Below, one piece after another: positions 11,123 to 20,945 of a stretch of DNA of 64,000 nucleotides. Each line of letters starts with the position of its first letter. The stretch's first letter is position 1. Origin of the DNA: Haliclona indistincta (Eukaryota > Porifera > Demospongiae > Haplosclerida > Chalinidae); the NCBI GenBank assembly GCA_964017065.1, contig OZ024787.1, positions 9,099,899 to 9,163,898 of the forward strand, read 5' to 3'. Made by a program: the position numbers and the translations under genes. The notes under the pieces were generated by a model. It searched no databases. It had not been told where the DNA came from and saw only the letters and a program-made list of their open reading frames with translations.

Positions 11123-11584
11123 GCTTTGGATAGCTTAAAAATTATGATGCTGTATTCTGTTAACTATGGCAGACAGCTTGTCAGTAAAATACAAATCTAG
11201 TGTTTTTGTTAAATTTATGTCAACAATTCTTTTGAGCTTTTTAACGCACAAAAGAACACAGATACACATTGTTTACAAAAACAAAATACACTGTTTTCAA
11301 AATTAATGTGTGCAATGAAAGTACTTGCAGCTGGTTCATAGACGTCTGATCAGTGATCAAATTTTACTCTAAAATTTTGGTACTCACATGTATCTGAGTA
11401 AACAAGATCAGACCATCATAAAGCAAACCACATTATTCAAAATTGCTGGAACTCCAATAAAGTTTAGGTTCTCTATCAATATTATTCGTTGACATGCAAA
11501 GATAATGTTGTCATTAGAAATAAAAACTTTCTGCTCTCAATAAGTGTCAAGTTATTGCGCTAACTACCAATTACTATAATAATG
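11123..11584. other. Spacer between POT copies C and D with a deleted MITE remnant
   Basis: About 11289-11430 is a short, internally deleted member of the MITE at 6078-8388 (GTTCATAGACGTCT core and TAAACAAGATCAGACCA arm). About 11440-11584 resembles 8385-8530, part of the duplicated unit. No gene seen. Confidence 0.5.
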
Positions 11585-13354
11585 TTAATTAACTACAATT
11601 GACCTTATAGAACCATAGTTTTGTTTTGATTCCAACAAGCCTTCTCTATCTAGATAACTTTCATCAATACTCTCATTATCACTTTCAGATTCAATGCTGT
11701 CAGTATCATCCTGCTGAGCTAGTTCTCTCTCGTATATCTCCTCTATCAGATACTGTTCATTCACCACCTCATCTCGCAGACGATATCGGTACCGCCTAGA
11801 CACACACAAGTTCATCACCAGTGATAGAAAAATGAATCCTGCTTTAATGCCATGGAATATTTTCCATGTTGTGCTTTCAATGGTAAAAAGTTCAGGCGCT
11901 TCTACCAATAGGTAGTTGATAGAAAGAAAAGCATACCATACACCAATGAGGAGTCCTTTCAGTCGAAGAGGAGCCTGGGCACAGATAAACTCTAGAGCAG
12001 TCATGAAGACTAGAAGAATAGACAAGCCTTGAAGAGCATTGGGGATCAGTAGTAACAAAAAAGGAAGACTATTTTTATTGCAAGAGTATAAATTATCAGT
12101 AGCATTTGATATCGTGACACAAGCGTTGTTTATGTTGATATCACATGATAGGAAATAGCATGAATCATAGACATTGTTGTCAAAGTGATCACAGTACTCT
12201 CCTCCAGTCATTGTGGCTTGGACGAATATTTCCAAAGTTACCTTAATGAGACAACAGAACAGGCCTAGTCCCATCCTTTTCAGCATGCTGGGAAAATATT
12301 CTTGACAGCAATGACTTATCAAGTTTTGCAAAGGAATTCCAAGAAGTAAAACTAGATAAGCTGGATTCATTGGGTCAGTAATTGACAAAAATGCCCATTT
12401 AGTGGGACATTGCTCTCTCATTATCTGGTCTAGAGTAGAATATCCATGTCCTGAGAGATGAAACCCAAATAGTGACAAGAGGAGCAGAAGAATGCGAAAG
12501 AATGTCTTCGTGTCCTCCACCTCTTCAGTAGTGAATGGTCCACCATACTTGTTCTTCCCAAGATCAATGCGTGGTGGAATGTCCTCCTCCCAGTAGGTGA
12601 ATGCACTTCGACGCTCAGGGCATTTGTGGTTCCAAGCATACTTCAATACATTGTATATGAGTTTGAGAGGATGGTCACCAGTTCGATCAATGTTGAAGTG
12701 TTTCTTAAAACAAAGCAACACACACAAGCCGATGCCTAAGCATATCAAGTGTAAACCATTTTCGATTAGCACTGCTGAGCACATCACAATGAAATAGTTC
12801 GGATACAAATATTGGTGTATATCATTTGGATTCTGTATTGTCATGGTGATAGTACACTGGCTATAAACAAACAGTACCAAAAGCATAATGCACAAAATTA
12901 TCGGTCGTCCCACAATACAGCTCCAGTAATACCAGTGGACGAATAAACTGAGCTGATCCGAGGAGGCCTCTGGCATCTGGTCCATTCCAAACTGTGCAGC
13001 AGTAGATTCAAACAAACCCATTGAAACGAGACTGGTAAAAACAGCCAACCCAGCAGGAATGAACAATCTTCTTTCATGAATGATGTTCAGAAACACTGCC
13101 GCTACCGTACTCAAAAGAATGTTGCTCACTATCATTATGATAAAGGAGAAGAGAAGAAATTTGTATCTGGTAAAGTAGACATCAGCTAGCCATCCAAGCA
13201 GAGGGTAGAGAAGATAAGCAACCGATTGGCTGATTAGGAAAGCAAGCACTCCATCTTTGTTGACAGTGTGATAAAGAGCGAAATCTGATCCTATGATTGA
13301 CAGATGTATCAAGAAACAACAAAGAATAACCAGACGAGCAGCCTTTGGTAGCAT
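11585..13354 (-). CDS. POT/PTR-family membrane transporter, copy D (589 aa)
   Basis: Intact single-exon paralogue of copy C on the same strand, about 460 bp from it. It keeps GWLADVYFTRYKF, QFGMDQMPEASSDQLSLFVHWYYWSC, KYGGPFTTEEVEDTKTF and LEFICAQAPLRLKG. Several membrane helices (around residues 75-120 and 155-215) differ clearly from copies A-C, while the cytosolic loop is almost identical, so the copies have diverged unevenly or undergone partial gene conversion. The tail ends with DREGLL, YGSI and an SIVVN extension shared with the two tail relics. The ExxER motif is absent from helix 1. I chose the ATG that gives MLPKAARLV because no in-frame upstream ATG is seen. Substrate unknown; endolysosomal targeting inferred from the tail. 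Confidence 0.93.
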   Translation of the reverse strand: MLPKAARLVILCCFLIHLSIIGSDFALYHTVNKDGVLAFLISQSVAYLLYPLLGWLADVYFTRYKFLLFSFIIMIVSNILLSTVAAVFLNIIHERRLFIPAGLAVFTSLVSMGLFESTAAQFGMDQMPEASSDQLSLFVHWYYWSCIVGRPIILCIMLLVLFVYSQCTITMTIQNPNDIHQYLYPNYFIVMCSAVLIENGLHLICLGIGLCVLLCFKKHFNIDRTGDHPLKLIYNVLKYAWNHKCPERRSAFTYWEEDIPPRIDLGKNKYGGPFTTEEVEDTKTFFRILLLLLSLFGFHLSGHGYSTLDQIMREQCPTKWAFLSITDPMNPAYLVLLLGIPLQNLISHCCQEYFPSMLKRMGLGLFCCLIKVTLEIFVQATMTGGEYCDHFDNNVYDSCYFLSCDININNACVTISNATDNLYSCNKNSLPFLLLLIPNALQGLSILLVFMTALEFICAQAPLRLKGLLIGVWYAFLSINYLLVEAPELFTIESTTWKIFHGIKAGFIFLSLVMNLCVSRRYRYRLRDEVVNEQYLIEEIYERELAQQDDTDSIESESDNESIDESYLDREGLLESKQNYGSIRSIVVN

Positions 13355-14000
13355 CTTGTATATGGATTCACTTACTGGAAGGTAGACCTACGTAGCTACC
13401 TATTTATTGCGGATTCTGTGAATTGTTCTAAAATTCACAGAATTTAATATGACTTCACTCACTATCATATGTCACAACAAACAAATGATTAGATAGTGAA
13501 ATTGTCACATGTCTGTCACAAATTGTGTGCTGACACAGACGGCTCATTTAATGGTACATGTAGTGGACAATTTGAAAATTGGCAATACGTAGAACTTTGA
13601 CGTTTGTACTAGTTTCAGAATGAACATTTTTGCAGCAGCTAGAAACCTCACTCAAAAATAATCATCAATCGATTTGCACAGTTGTATCTGTAGCCCATGT
13701 ATTGTGGACCTACTGACAATTCCAAGCAATAATTATTAGTATCAACAGAAAACAGAACACAACATAGATACATGTAGAAGATTACTATTATTATTAATTT
13801 TGTTACAATAATACTTTTTATTACCTGCATAAATTATTATTGCAAGTGTCAGTAAGTGTATGCAGCATATATTTTGTGTACTGATAATGCTACACTGATA
13901 ATTACTGATAATGCTATACTGTTTTACTATGCTTTCTGTAACAGAAAATGAATTAATTGTATAACGTTTATAAATATTTTGGTAATATCGATGTCCATAT
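13355..14000. other. Spacer, no gene recognised
   Basis: AT-rich sequence upstream of POT copy D. It contains a short inverted motif around 13428-13446 (AAATTCACAG and nearby CTGTGAATT). No supported gene or element. Confidence 0.4.
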
Positions 14001-14237
14001 TGATTGTAACAAGCCTTCTCTTTCTATTCAACTTTCATCACGACACTCATCAATAGATTATCATGCTGATCTAGCGCTCTCTCGTAATGTGGCTACGTAC
14101 CACACATCAAGCATTGACCATGACAACCAATTTGCAAACCGCATTATCTGATGGCAGGAAAACATATACACCAATGAGGAGTCCTTTCAGTCGAAGAGAA
14201 GCCTGGGCACAGATAAACTCATGAGCAGTCATGAACA
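14001..14237 (-). pseudogene. Relic of a POT-transporter 3' region
   Basis: Two degenerate pieces in minus orientation match the transporters. 14001-14090 resembles the acidic tail coding sequence (AAGCCTTCTCTTTCT..., GCTCTCTCGTA). 14153-14237 matches the segment coding for the LEFICAQAPLRLKGLLIG region (CCAATGAGGAGTCCTTTCAG, GCCTGGGCACAGATAAACTC). The intervening helix and loop are lost and the frames are broken. Together with the N-terminal relic at 16516-16592 it outlines a former copy between D and E. Confidence 0.75.
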
Positions 14238-14663
14238 TGTGCCCATGGTCATTTTCATCACTTGTGAATACCCTAGCCTTGTCCCCACAAAATTAAAATA
14301 GAGCCTGGGTACGAGGCTAGTGCAGTAGTGAGGCTAGTACGAGGCGTGGCTAGTACCCACAACACATGGCGGGCGGCAGAAAGTTCAAATTTGCAAAGTC
14401 TAATGCTGATTTTGATCAGTGCAGCCTGGGGATCTAGTTAGTTTGTGTGAGGTTTTCAGCTGCTGGCCGTGTGTGGCGGGCAATCTTGCAAACATGCATA
14501 ATTATTCACAAGAGCATTACTGATAATGAGCATATCATGAAGAGCTTTCATGATCAGTGAACGCCGTGGTCGGACCATTTTACCCAATTTTTACCAGTAA
14601 TTTTGGTCATTGCAAAATCGACCGATTTTTGTCCAGATAAAAAAAAACGGTTCAAGAAACAAA
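14238..14663. other. Region upstream of the acid-amidase gene
   Basis: About 14273-14331 looks like a small degenerate element with CCTAGCCTTGTCCCCAC and GAGCCTGGGTACGAGGCTA ends, related to the MULE-like TIR family elsewhere in the window. The rest probably includes the promoter and 5' UTR of the following gene. No TATA box is evident. Confidence 0.4.
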
Positions 14664-15933
14664 ATGGCGGCTACACCACAGCCCAACTTCCTGTAAGCTA
14701 GTTCAGCTACCGGTGGTCAATACCATTATGTCTATTCTTCGATTGTATTCACTTCTAGTTCCAGACTATCACTGATCTTGTTCAGAGAGACCACTGAAGT
14801 CTTTCTCCAGTTTCAAGTCAATCGTGATGGTTACCCGCACAGTGTTAAGCTCTGTCGGTAATGGTGTTCAGCGTTATCACCCGGCAGGAAGCGTAAATGA
14901 TCTTCCCACAGCCCCAGAATACAAGATCAATCTTGACCTACCGCCTGAAGAGAGATGGAAAGAAGTTGCCAAAGCGTACGGAGAAAAACTTTCTGGATTC
15001 ATAAAAGATTTAATGGATCCCGAATTATCTGTTCGAGGATTAGAAATCCTTACTATAATGGGGGCAGCTCTACTCCATGCCATGCCGCAACCGTATCGCG
15101 ATGAAATGGCTGGATTTGCAAAATACTCGAACGTTGCTGTTGGAACGATTGTGGCTTGGAACCTTCTTACCGAAATAGGCTCTTATACACTCAACAACCC
15201 AGCTCAGCATTTCAACGGGCGAAGGATAGGATGTACAAGCATAGTGGCCGAAAATTCTGAAGGCAAGATTGTTCATGGTCGCAACATGGACTTGGAGTGG
15301 GGAACAGATAAAATGCGCGAAATCACTCTAAATGTTCACTTCCAAAGTAAGAACAAGACAGTCTATTCTGGCACTATCTTCGCTGGACTGGTTGGTATAT
15401 GGAACGGCCAGAAGCCAAATCAATTCACTGTTACAGTGAATGAACGAGACAGAGGCAGTTGGATGGACAATGCTGAACAAGCAGCTAAGCCAGGAAGTAA
15501 AATTGTTCCATTTATGGTCCGTGATATGCTAGCAGATGCAAATTCTACTTTCACCACAGCAGTAGAGACTTTCACTACTGCTCCTCTGATTGCACCGTGC
15601 TATCTTATCGTGGGAGGAACACAATCTGGTGAAGGAGTAGTAATAACACGCAATCAAACTAAAGCTATCGATGTTGCAAAACTTGACACAAAACAAGGAC
15701 AATGGTATGTCTTAAAGACCAACTACGATAGTTGGGAAACTCCTCCAGCAACTGATGATCGCAGAACTCCTGCTACCAAAGCCATGAATGAGTCAGAGGC
15801 GGACACGTTCAGTCTGGACACCATCTTTAAAGTGTTGTCTACTCCTCCAGTGCTAGCAAAAGATACCATCTATACAACACTAATGTCAGCCTCTGAACCT
15901 GACTTGTTCAAAACACTGTTGCGAGATGAATAG
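14664..15933 (+). CDS. N-acylethanolamine-hydrolysing acid amidase / acid ceramidase family enzyme
   Basis: An Ntn-hydrolase that cleaves the amide bond of N-acylethanolamines or ceramides, normally in lysosomes after self-cleavage before a catalytic Cys. The open frame (ATG at 14827, stop at 15931-15933) shows GCTSIVAENSEGKIVHGRNMD; the spacing from the Cys to Arg (+16) and Asp (+19) is that of human NAAA Cys126/Arg142/Asp145. A TNYD motif supplies the conserved Asn, followed by DDRRTPATKA and IYTTLMSA as in the family. I favour a 5' exon at 14664-14692 (AAAATGGCGG context) joined across an intron 14693-14810 (GTAAGC...TTTCTCCAG) to 14811: the join is in frame and gives about 383 residues. 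Without it the protein starts at 14827. Neither N-terminus is a convincing signal peptide, which is odd for a lysosomal enzyme. An ATTAAA poly(A)-like signal lies at 15997-16002. NAAA-versus-ceramidase activity cannot be decided. Confidence 0.88.
14693..14810 (+). other. Candidate intron of the acid-amidase gene
   Basis: The donor CT|GTAAGC and the acceptor TCTTTCTCCAG| are good consensus sites. The flanking coding parts join in frame without a stop (29 nt before, phase 2). Confidence 0.6.
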
Positions 15934-16515
15934 TGACTCAGTCGTAGTCAGGCAAAACTCAACGTGCATTAGCTATACATTAGGCATAATACTGTTATTA
16001 AATTTGTTGCGTGTATTAGCACAATTGAGTCTTGGATGCATCGATGACGAGGCTAGATCCCCTGGGGACCCGCATTGCGCATGCGCCGATAGTTAACGAC
16101 AGAGCAAGTACCGCAACCCTCGCGCATGCGCCGAGAGTTAATCACCATAAGTATTGTAGTAGAACTAATTATTCAGTACTTGTCATGTGTAGAGAGTAGT
16201 TTGGGAGATTTTGCTCCAATATCGTATACCGCAACATTATCATGACTGGTGTACAGGTACTTAGCTTCTGCTGTTTTATCCTGTGACATCACCAGCGCGG
16301 CGATTCAAGGTGGCAGCTGCAAAACGATGAATCTTCACTATAAAATAATTATTATTGTGTATGTATTGAATTGACATTTGCAAGAGCCTCATCAGTGAGT
16401 GGTAGGATCTAGCCACAAAGTTACCATGCATGCGTTGTTTTTTTATTGTCACTGGGAACAGGGTCCGCATCATGTGCTTGCACTAACTTCTGAGGCTTGT
16501 GCTGTGTTAAAAAAT
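15934..16515. other. Spacer downstream of the acid-amidase gene
   Basis: Contains a short direct duplication of GCGCATGCGCCGAtAGTTAA-like units at about 16076-16145. No gene seen. Confidence 0.4.
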
Positions 16516-16592
16516 CGCCTGATCTCATCATGACATGTGGATCAAGAAGCAATAACAAACAACCAGATGATCGAGCACTCTTTGGTAGCATT
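16516..16592 (-). pseudogene. Relic of a POT-transporter N-terminus
   Basis: The minus strand matches the start of the transporter genes (methionine codon within TTTGGTAGCAT, then codons corresponding to LPKAAR...CCFLIHMS...GSD) but is shortened and frame-broken. It lies downstream of the acid-amidase gene and in the orientation expected if it and the 3' relic at 14001-14237 were once one gene. Confidence 0.7.
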
Positions 16593-16888
16593 TTACTTCA
16601 AATTTCAAACAATCTTTGTTCGTCAGTAACAGTTAATAATTGAGGTTTGCACGAGACCATGCATACACTATGCTATAGTATTGTGCTAAAAGACAAAAAT
16701 AAGTGAAATATATTATTAATCCAGCTGAAAGATAATTATCAAAAACAGTAGGATTGTCATACATGTTTGTAACTTCTATAGGCTATATTTATAGTTAATA
16801 GTAAGTACTATTCATTGGTGATATTCTTCACTTAAAGTCAATGTACATCCCTGGCATATGGTTATACCATTATTTCGTCCTATTTAAT
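16593..16888. other. Spacer before the 3' end of POT copy E
   Basis: AT-rich; nothing recognised. Confidence 0.3.
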
Positions 16889-18664
16889 TTAGTTTTGTAC
16901 GGAACCATAATTTTGTTTCGATTCTAACAAAGCTTCTCTCTCTAGATAACTGTCATCACTACCTTCATCACTAGTCTCATCACTGTCTGTTTCAGAATCC
17001 TCTTGTTCTGCCAGTGCTAGTTCTCTCTCGTATATCTCCTCTATCAGATACTGCTCATTCACCACCTCATCCCGCAGACGATATCGGTACCGCCTAGACA
17101 CATACAAGTACATCACCAATGATAGAAAAATGAATCCAGCTTTAATGCCATGGAATATCTTCCATGTCATATTCTCAATGGTGAATTGTTCAGGCGCTTC
17201 TACCAAAAGGTAGTTTATAGCAAGAAAAGCGTACCACACACCAATGAGGAGTCCTTTCAGCCGAAGAGGAGCCTGAGCACAGATAAATTCAAGAGCAGTG
17301 ATAAACACTAGTAGAATAGCTAATCCTTGAAGAGTATTGGGAATCAAAAGTAACAGAAAAGAAAGGTTATTTTCTTTGCAATAGTAAAAATTGTCGGTGG
17401 CATTTGATATCGTGACACAAGCATTGTTTATGTTGAGATCACATGATAGGAAATAGCATGAATCATAAGTGTTATTGTCAAAGTGATCACAGAATTCTTT
17501 TTGTGTCATTAGAGCTTGAGCAGTTATCTCTAGAGCAGCTTTAATGAGACAACAAAACAGACCCAGACCCATTCTCTTCAGCATATTTGGGAAGTAGCCT
17601 CGACAGCAACAGCTCAACAAATTTTGTAATGGAACTCCAATAACCAGAAAGAAGAAGGTTGGATGGACAGGATCAGCAAGAAACACCATCGTCCAGTGAG
17701 AAGGACATTGCTCTCTCATTATTTGGTCTAGAGTAGAATATCCATGTCCTGATAGATGAAACCCAAATAGTGAAAAGAGGAGCAGGAGAATGCTAAAGAA
17801 TGTCTTTGTGTCCTCCACCTCTTCTGTAGTGAATGGTCCACCATACTTGCTCTTCCCAAGATCAATGCGTGGTGGAATGTCCTCCTCCCAGTAGGTGAAT
17901 GCACTGCGACGCTCAGGGCATTTGTGGTTCCAAGCATACTTCAGTACGTTGTAGATGAGTTTGAGAGGATGGTCACCAGTTCGATCAATGTTGAAGTGTT
18001 TCTTGTAGTAGACTACCACACACAAGCCGATGCAAGCACACGCAAGCTGTAGACCATCCATGACAAGCACTGCTGAGCACATCACAATAAAATAGCTTGG
18101 GTGTAAGTCATCAAATAAGTCCGATGGACTCTCCATTGCTACTGTGATAGTGCACTGACTATAGAATCCTAGCACCAAAATTGAACAATATACGATAAGC
18201 AAGCGTCCTACATTGCAACACCAGTAGTACCAGTGGACAAACAAACTGAGCTGATCTGAGGAGGCTTCTAGCATCTGGTCCATTCCAAACTGTGTAGCAG
18301 TCGATTCAAACAAACCCATTGCAATCAGACCAAGAACAAGAGAGAATCCACTTAGAATGAAGATACTTCTGTAATGGTTAAAGTTGAGAAACAGGGCCGC
18401 TGAAGAACTCATAATAACGGTACTTCCTATCATCAAGATGAAGGAGAGGAGTACAAACTTGTATCTGGTAAAGTAGACATCAGCTAGCCATCCAAGCAGA
18501 GGGTAGAGAAGATAAGCAACTGATTGACTGATTAGAAAAGCAAACACTCCGTCTTTTTTGACTGTGTGAAAAAAGCAAATGTCAGATCCTATCATTGACA
18601 TGTGTATCAGGAAACAGCAAAAAATGACCAGACGAGCAGCCTTAGGTAGCATCTTTATGATCAA
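16889..18664 (-). CDS. POT/PTR-family membrane transporter, copy E (591 aa)
   Basis: Intact single-exon transporter, the most diverged of the array and the first in transcription order. It keeps GWLADVYFTRYKF, QFGMDQMLEASSDQLSLFVHWYYWCCNVG, the cytosolic KYGGPFTTEEVEDTKTFF loop and LEFICAQAPLRLKG. The first helix again lacks ExxER. The tail is acidic (many E/D/S) and ends EREALL...YGSV, so the dileucine-type and YxxPhi-type motifs are both conserved despite drift around them. Glycosylation sites occur in the Cys-rich luminal loop. The ATG giving MIIKMLPK is used; the Met five codons later (MLPKAARLV) matches copy D's start. Substrate unknown. Confidence 0.93.
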   Translation of the reverse strand: MIIKMLPKAARLVIFCCFLIHMSMIGSDICFFHTVKKDGVFAFLISQSVAYLLYPLLGWLADVYFTRYKFVLLSFILMIGSTVIMSSSAALFLNFNHYRSIFILSGFSLVLGLIAMGLFESTATQFGMDQMLEASSDQLSLFVHWYYWCCNVGRLLIVYCSILVLGFYSQCTITVAMESPSDLFDDLHPSYFIVMCSAVLVMDGLQLACACIGLCVVVYYKKHFNIDRTGDHPLKLIYNVLKYAWNHKCPERRSAFTYWEEDIPPRIDLGKSKYGGPFTTEEVEDTKTFFSILLLLFSLFGFHLSGHGYSTLDQIMREQCPSHWTMVFLADPVHPTFFFLVIGVPLQNLLSCCCRGYFPNMLKRMGLGLFCCLIKAALEITAQALMTQKEFCDHFDNNTYDSCYFLSCDLNINNACVTISNATDNFYYCKENNLSFLLLLIPNTLQGLAILLVFITALEFICAQAPLRLKGLLIGVWYAFLAINYLLVEAPEQFTIENMTWKIFHGIKAGFIFLSLVMYLYVSRRYRYRLRDEVVNEQYLIEEIYERELALAEQEDSETDSDETSDEGSDDSYLEREALLESKQNYGSVQN

Positions 18665-19555
18665 AACTTTGGCAATGATATGCTCGAATTATAAAATTAC
18701 TGTGTATGCATGTGGTCATTTATGTACAAACTCCCCTGCCAGACCAAGCAGGTGGTGTTTACAAGTTTTCATGTATATGTATGTGCACAATGGTTGATTA
18801 TAGTTGTGCAAGTAGATCAGTGTGCTGCAGGTGTACATGTAAGTGGTCACTTTAGTTACGTCATTTAAAAATAAACTCTCATTTTTGATCACACTTACTA
18901 TTCTACATTCTGCCAGGGTGTCCATGTAGGGAACTACTGATGCATCATCCTACCACTGATGCAGATGATCAGCATCTCACTCTGTATAAATTTGCACGAC
19001 GATGCTTTCAACATCTGAGTATGGACAGGAGCCCATCCTGGTATACGTATGAAGTACCAACCTCCTTGCCTTATAAGGAAAAGTACTCTATCAGTCAAAC
19101 AAGTATTCGAACTGTATAATTTTGTGACTTGAGATCACAATTGAATCTTTAAAAGTTTCAAGTGATAACTGCATGAAATGAAAACTCACAGCGTAACACA
19201 TTCTCCACAGTTCATAAAAGAGTCTATTGGACTCTTGCAGCAATGTTAGCTTGTCCATCGATACCACAGAATGTTGGAGAGATCATAATGTCCAAGAATG
19301 AGAGAATGAGCAGCACGGAGTACTAAAAGTAGGCAACCAGCCAAAAGGAATCGTCTGTATCCACTAAGATTGCATCGTAGCACACAATCACAATCTATAG
19401 CAAGAACGATCAGAGGTAGTAATTCAAATGAATCAGTAACTCCACATGGTGGTTGTCAGTGGTCTAGCTGACAATGAGGTGTTGCACAGATCAGCAAAGA
19501 TGCTGAGGGAATAAAGCACCAAAAGTGCAGATGCAGTAGCATGTATGCTAGCATG
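18665..19555. other. Spacer, no gene recognised
   Basis: Probable upstream region of POT copy E. No repeat structure or supported open frame; short frames at 18579-18925 are not convincing. Confidence 0.4.
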
Positions 19556-19866
19556 CAATTAGCAGATGCATATGACAGCACGTATGCATGCAGTAGATCC
19601 ATGGAAGCATCAAAACAGTATCATGGAACTTGAGCATGCAAGCAGCAGAACCATGGATGCATACTAGCAGCAGAACCACGGTAGCATGCAAGCATCAGAC
19701 CATTGTAGCATGGAAGCAGCAGAACTATATCGTGGAAGCATGGAAGCAGCAGAACATGGAAGCATGCAAGCAGCAGAATCATGGAAGCATGCAATCAGCA
19801 GAACTAAAGCATGTACGTAAGCAGTAGAACCATGGAAGCATGCAAGCAGCAGAACAATGGATTGTA
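19556..19866. repeat. Degenerate minisatellite of AGCATGCAAGCAGCAGAACC units
   Basis: About a dozen imperfect units of 20-30 bp built on AGCAGCAGAACCATGGAAGC. Frames on both strands stay open because of the repeat and are not taken as genes. Confidence 0.85.
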
Positions 19867-20396
19867 GCAGCATAGAGTACATGTAGCTAAAATGCATTGT
19901 ACAAGCTGTTGTAATAAAGATACAAGCTGTTTACTGAAGACTGACCTGCATAAACTGTATCAACGCCTGCTCGCTCAGGCTCACTCAGCGAGCAAGATGA
20001 GTCTGAAGACGCTTTCGCTCGCTAGTTTCATTGCAGCTTATGGAGTCGTATGAGCTGCACTGTCATAGATCAAACGCGAAGTAGGCAGCCGTGGACAGTA
20101 CTGTCTCTGAAGGAAGCCCGAACGCGAGCAACGGCAGCCTGGTCCAGGCGAGCAAATCACGCCATAAATCGAAAACAAAGCCTTTAATCGCAATTCTTCC
20201 AAATTTGTTTTTCATAAACTACTGAGATTTTTTCATTATTAGACTTTACAGCAGCATACAGAATGGAAGTACAATAGACCGAAAAATTAAGGCAAGTTAG
20301 TTTACTGCTGGGGACAGATAGTATTTAGAGCCAGAACAACAAACACACAAGAAATAAAACAATAATCTACACTACACTAAACCATAGATGATACAG
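19867..20396. other. Spacer, no gene recognised
   Basis: Mixed sequence with a short self-similar stretch around 19965-20030 (GCTCGCTCAGGCTCACTCAGCGAGC). From about 20375 it becomes similar to 31730, a dispersed repeat that received the next element. Confidence 0.4.
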
Positions 20397-20561
20397 TACA
20401 CATTGCAGTCTCGCGGGGCCCGACGGATTTCGCTTGCAGGAGACCGTCTGGTCACAACTACAGGGGGTAGGCGGATCTACGCAGGAATTCGTGCGGAGCT
20501 CATTATAGGCAAGTACGGTTTCAAACCCAACCCCACGCCTACGCGATCAGAGTATTACACG

Positions 20562-20687
20562 ATGGCCGCTACGTCTGGATCTCAGGACTATACATATGAT
20601 AGAGCACTGGTTCTCTCTGCTGCTAGGCTGGGTATTCCTTCCTTTAAAGAAGAGCAGGAAAAAGCTGCGTATGTCCTGCATATGTAA
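20562..20687 (+). pseudogene. RecQ-like helicase N-terminal fragment in a MULE-like element
   Basis: A 41-codon frame starting at an ATGGCCGC context reads ALVLSAARLGIPSFKEEQEKA, which resembles the zone just before the ATP-binding motif of RecQ-type helicases (K-x-E-Q-x-x-A) and matches the more complete fragment at 23960-24173 (ILSAARQ...LKPEQEEVV). It stops soon afterwards, before any Walker A. Likely a captured or inherited 5' exon rather than a working gene. Confidence 0.55.
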
Positions 20688-20945
20688 GGCTTGATGGAAG
20701 GTCTCTGACCTGACTCCAGCTGCATGATCACTATATCGAGTGAATTCATCATACTGACAGTCTAGAGATCTCGCTAGTTCGTTGAGATAAGGCAGTACGT
20801 GTCTCGTTCGCCAATCTAACAAAACTCTTCTTTCTCTTGAATCATCTAGCTGACGATTACAAGCAACACAGTGAACTATTTTCCACGTGCGCTGAGCGGG
20901 GGCGGATAGTTGTTTGCGGTGGTGCTACCATAGTAACTGTGGATC

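Noticed and set aside
19556..19866. Minisatellite considered as a CRISPR-like array or repeat protein
   Set aside because: The units are degenerate and contiguous with no unique spacers, and frames on both strands are low complexity.
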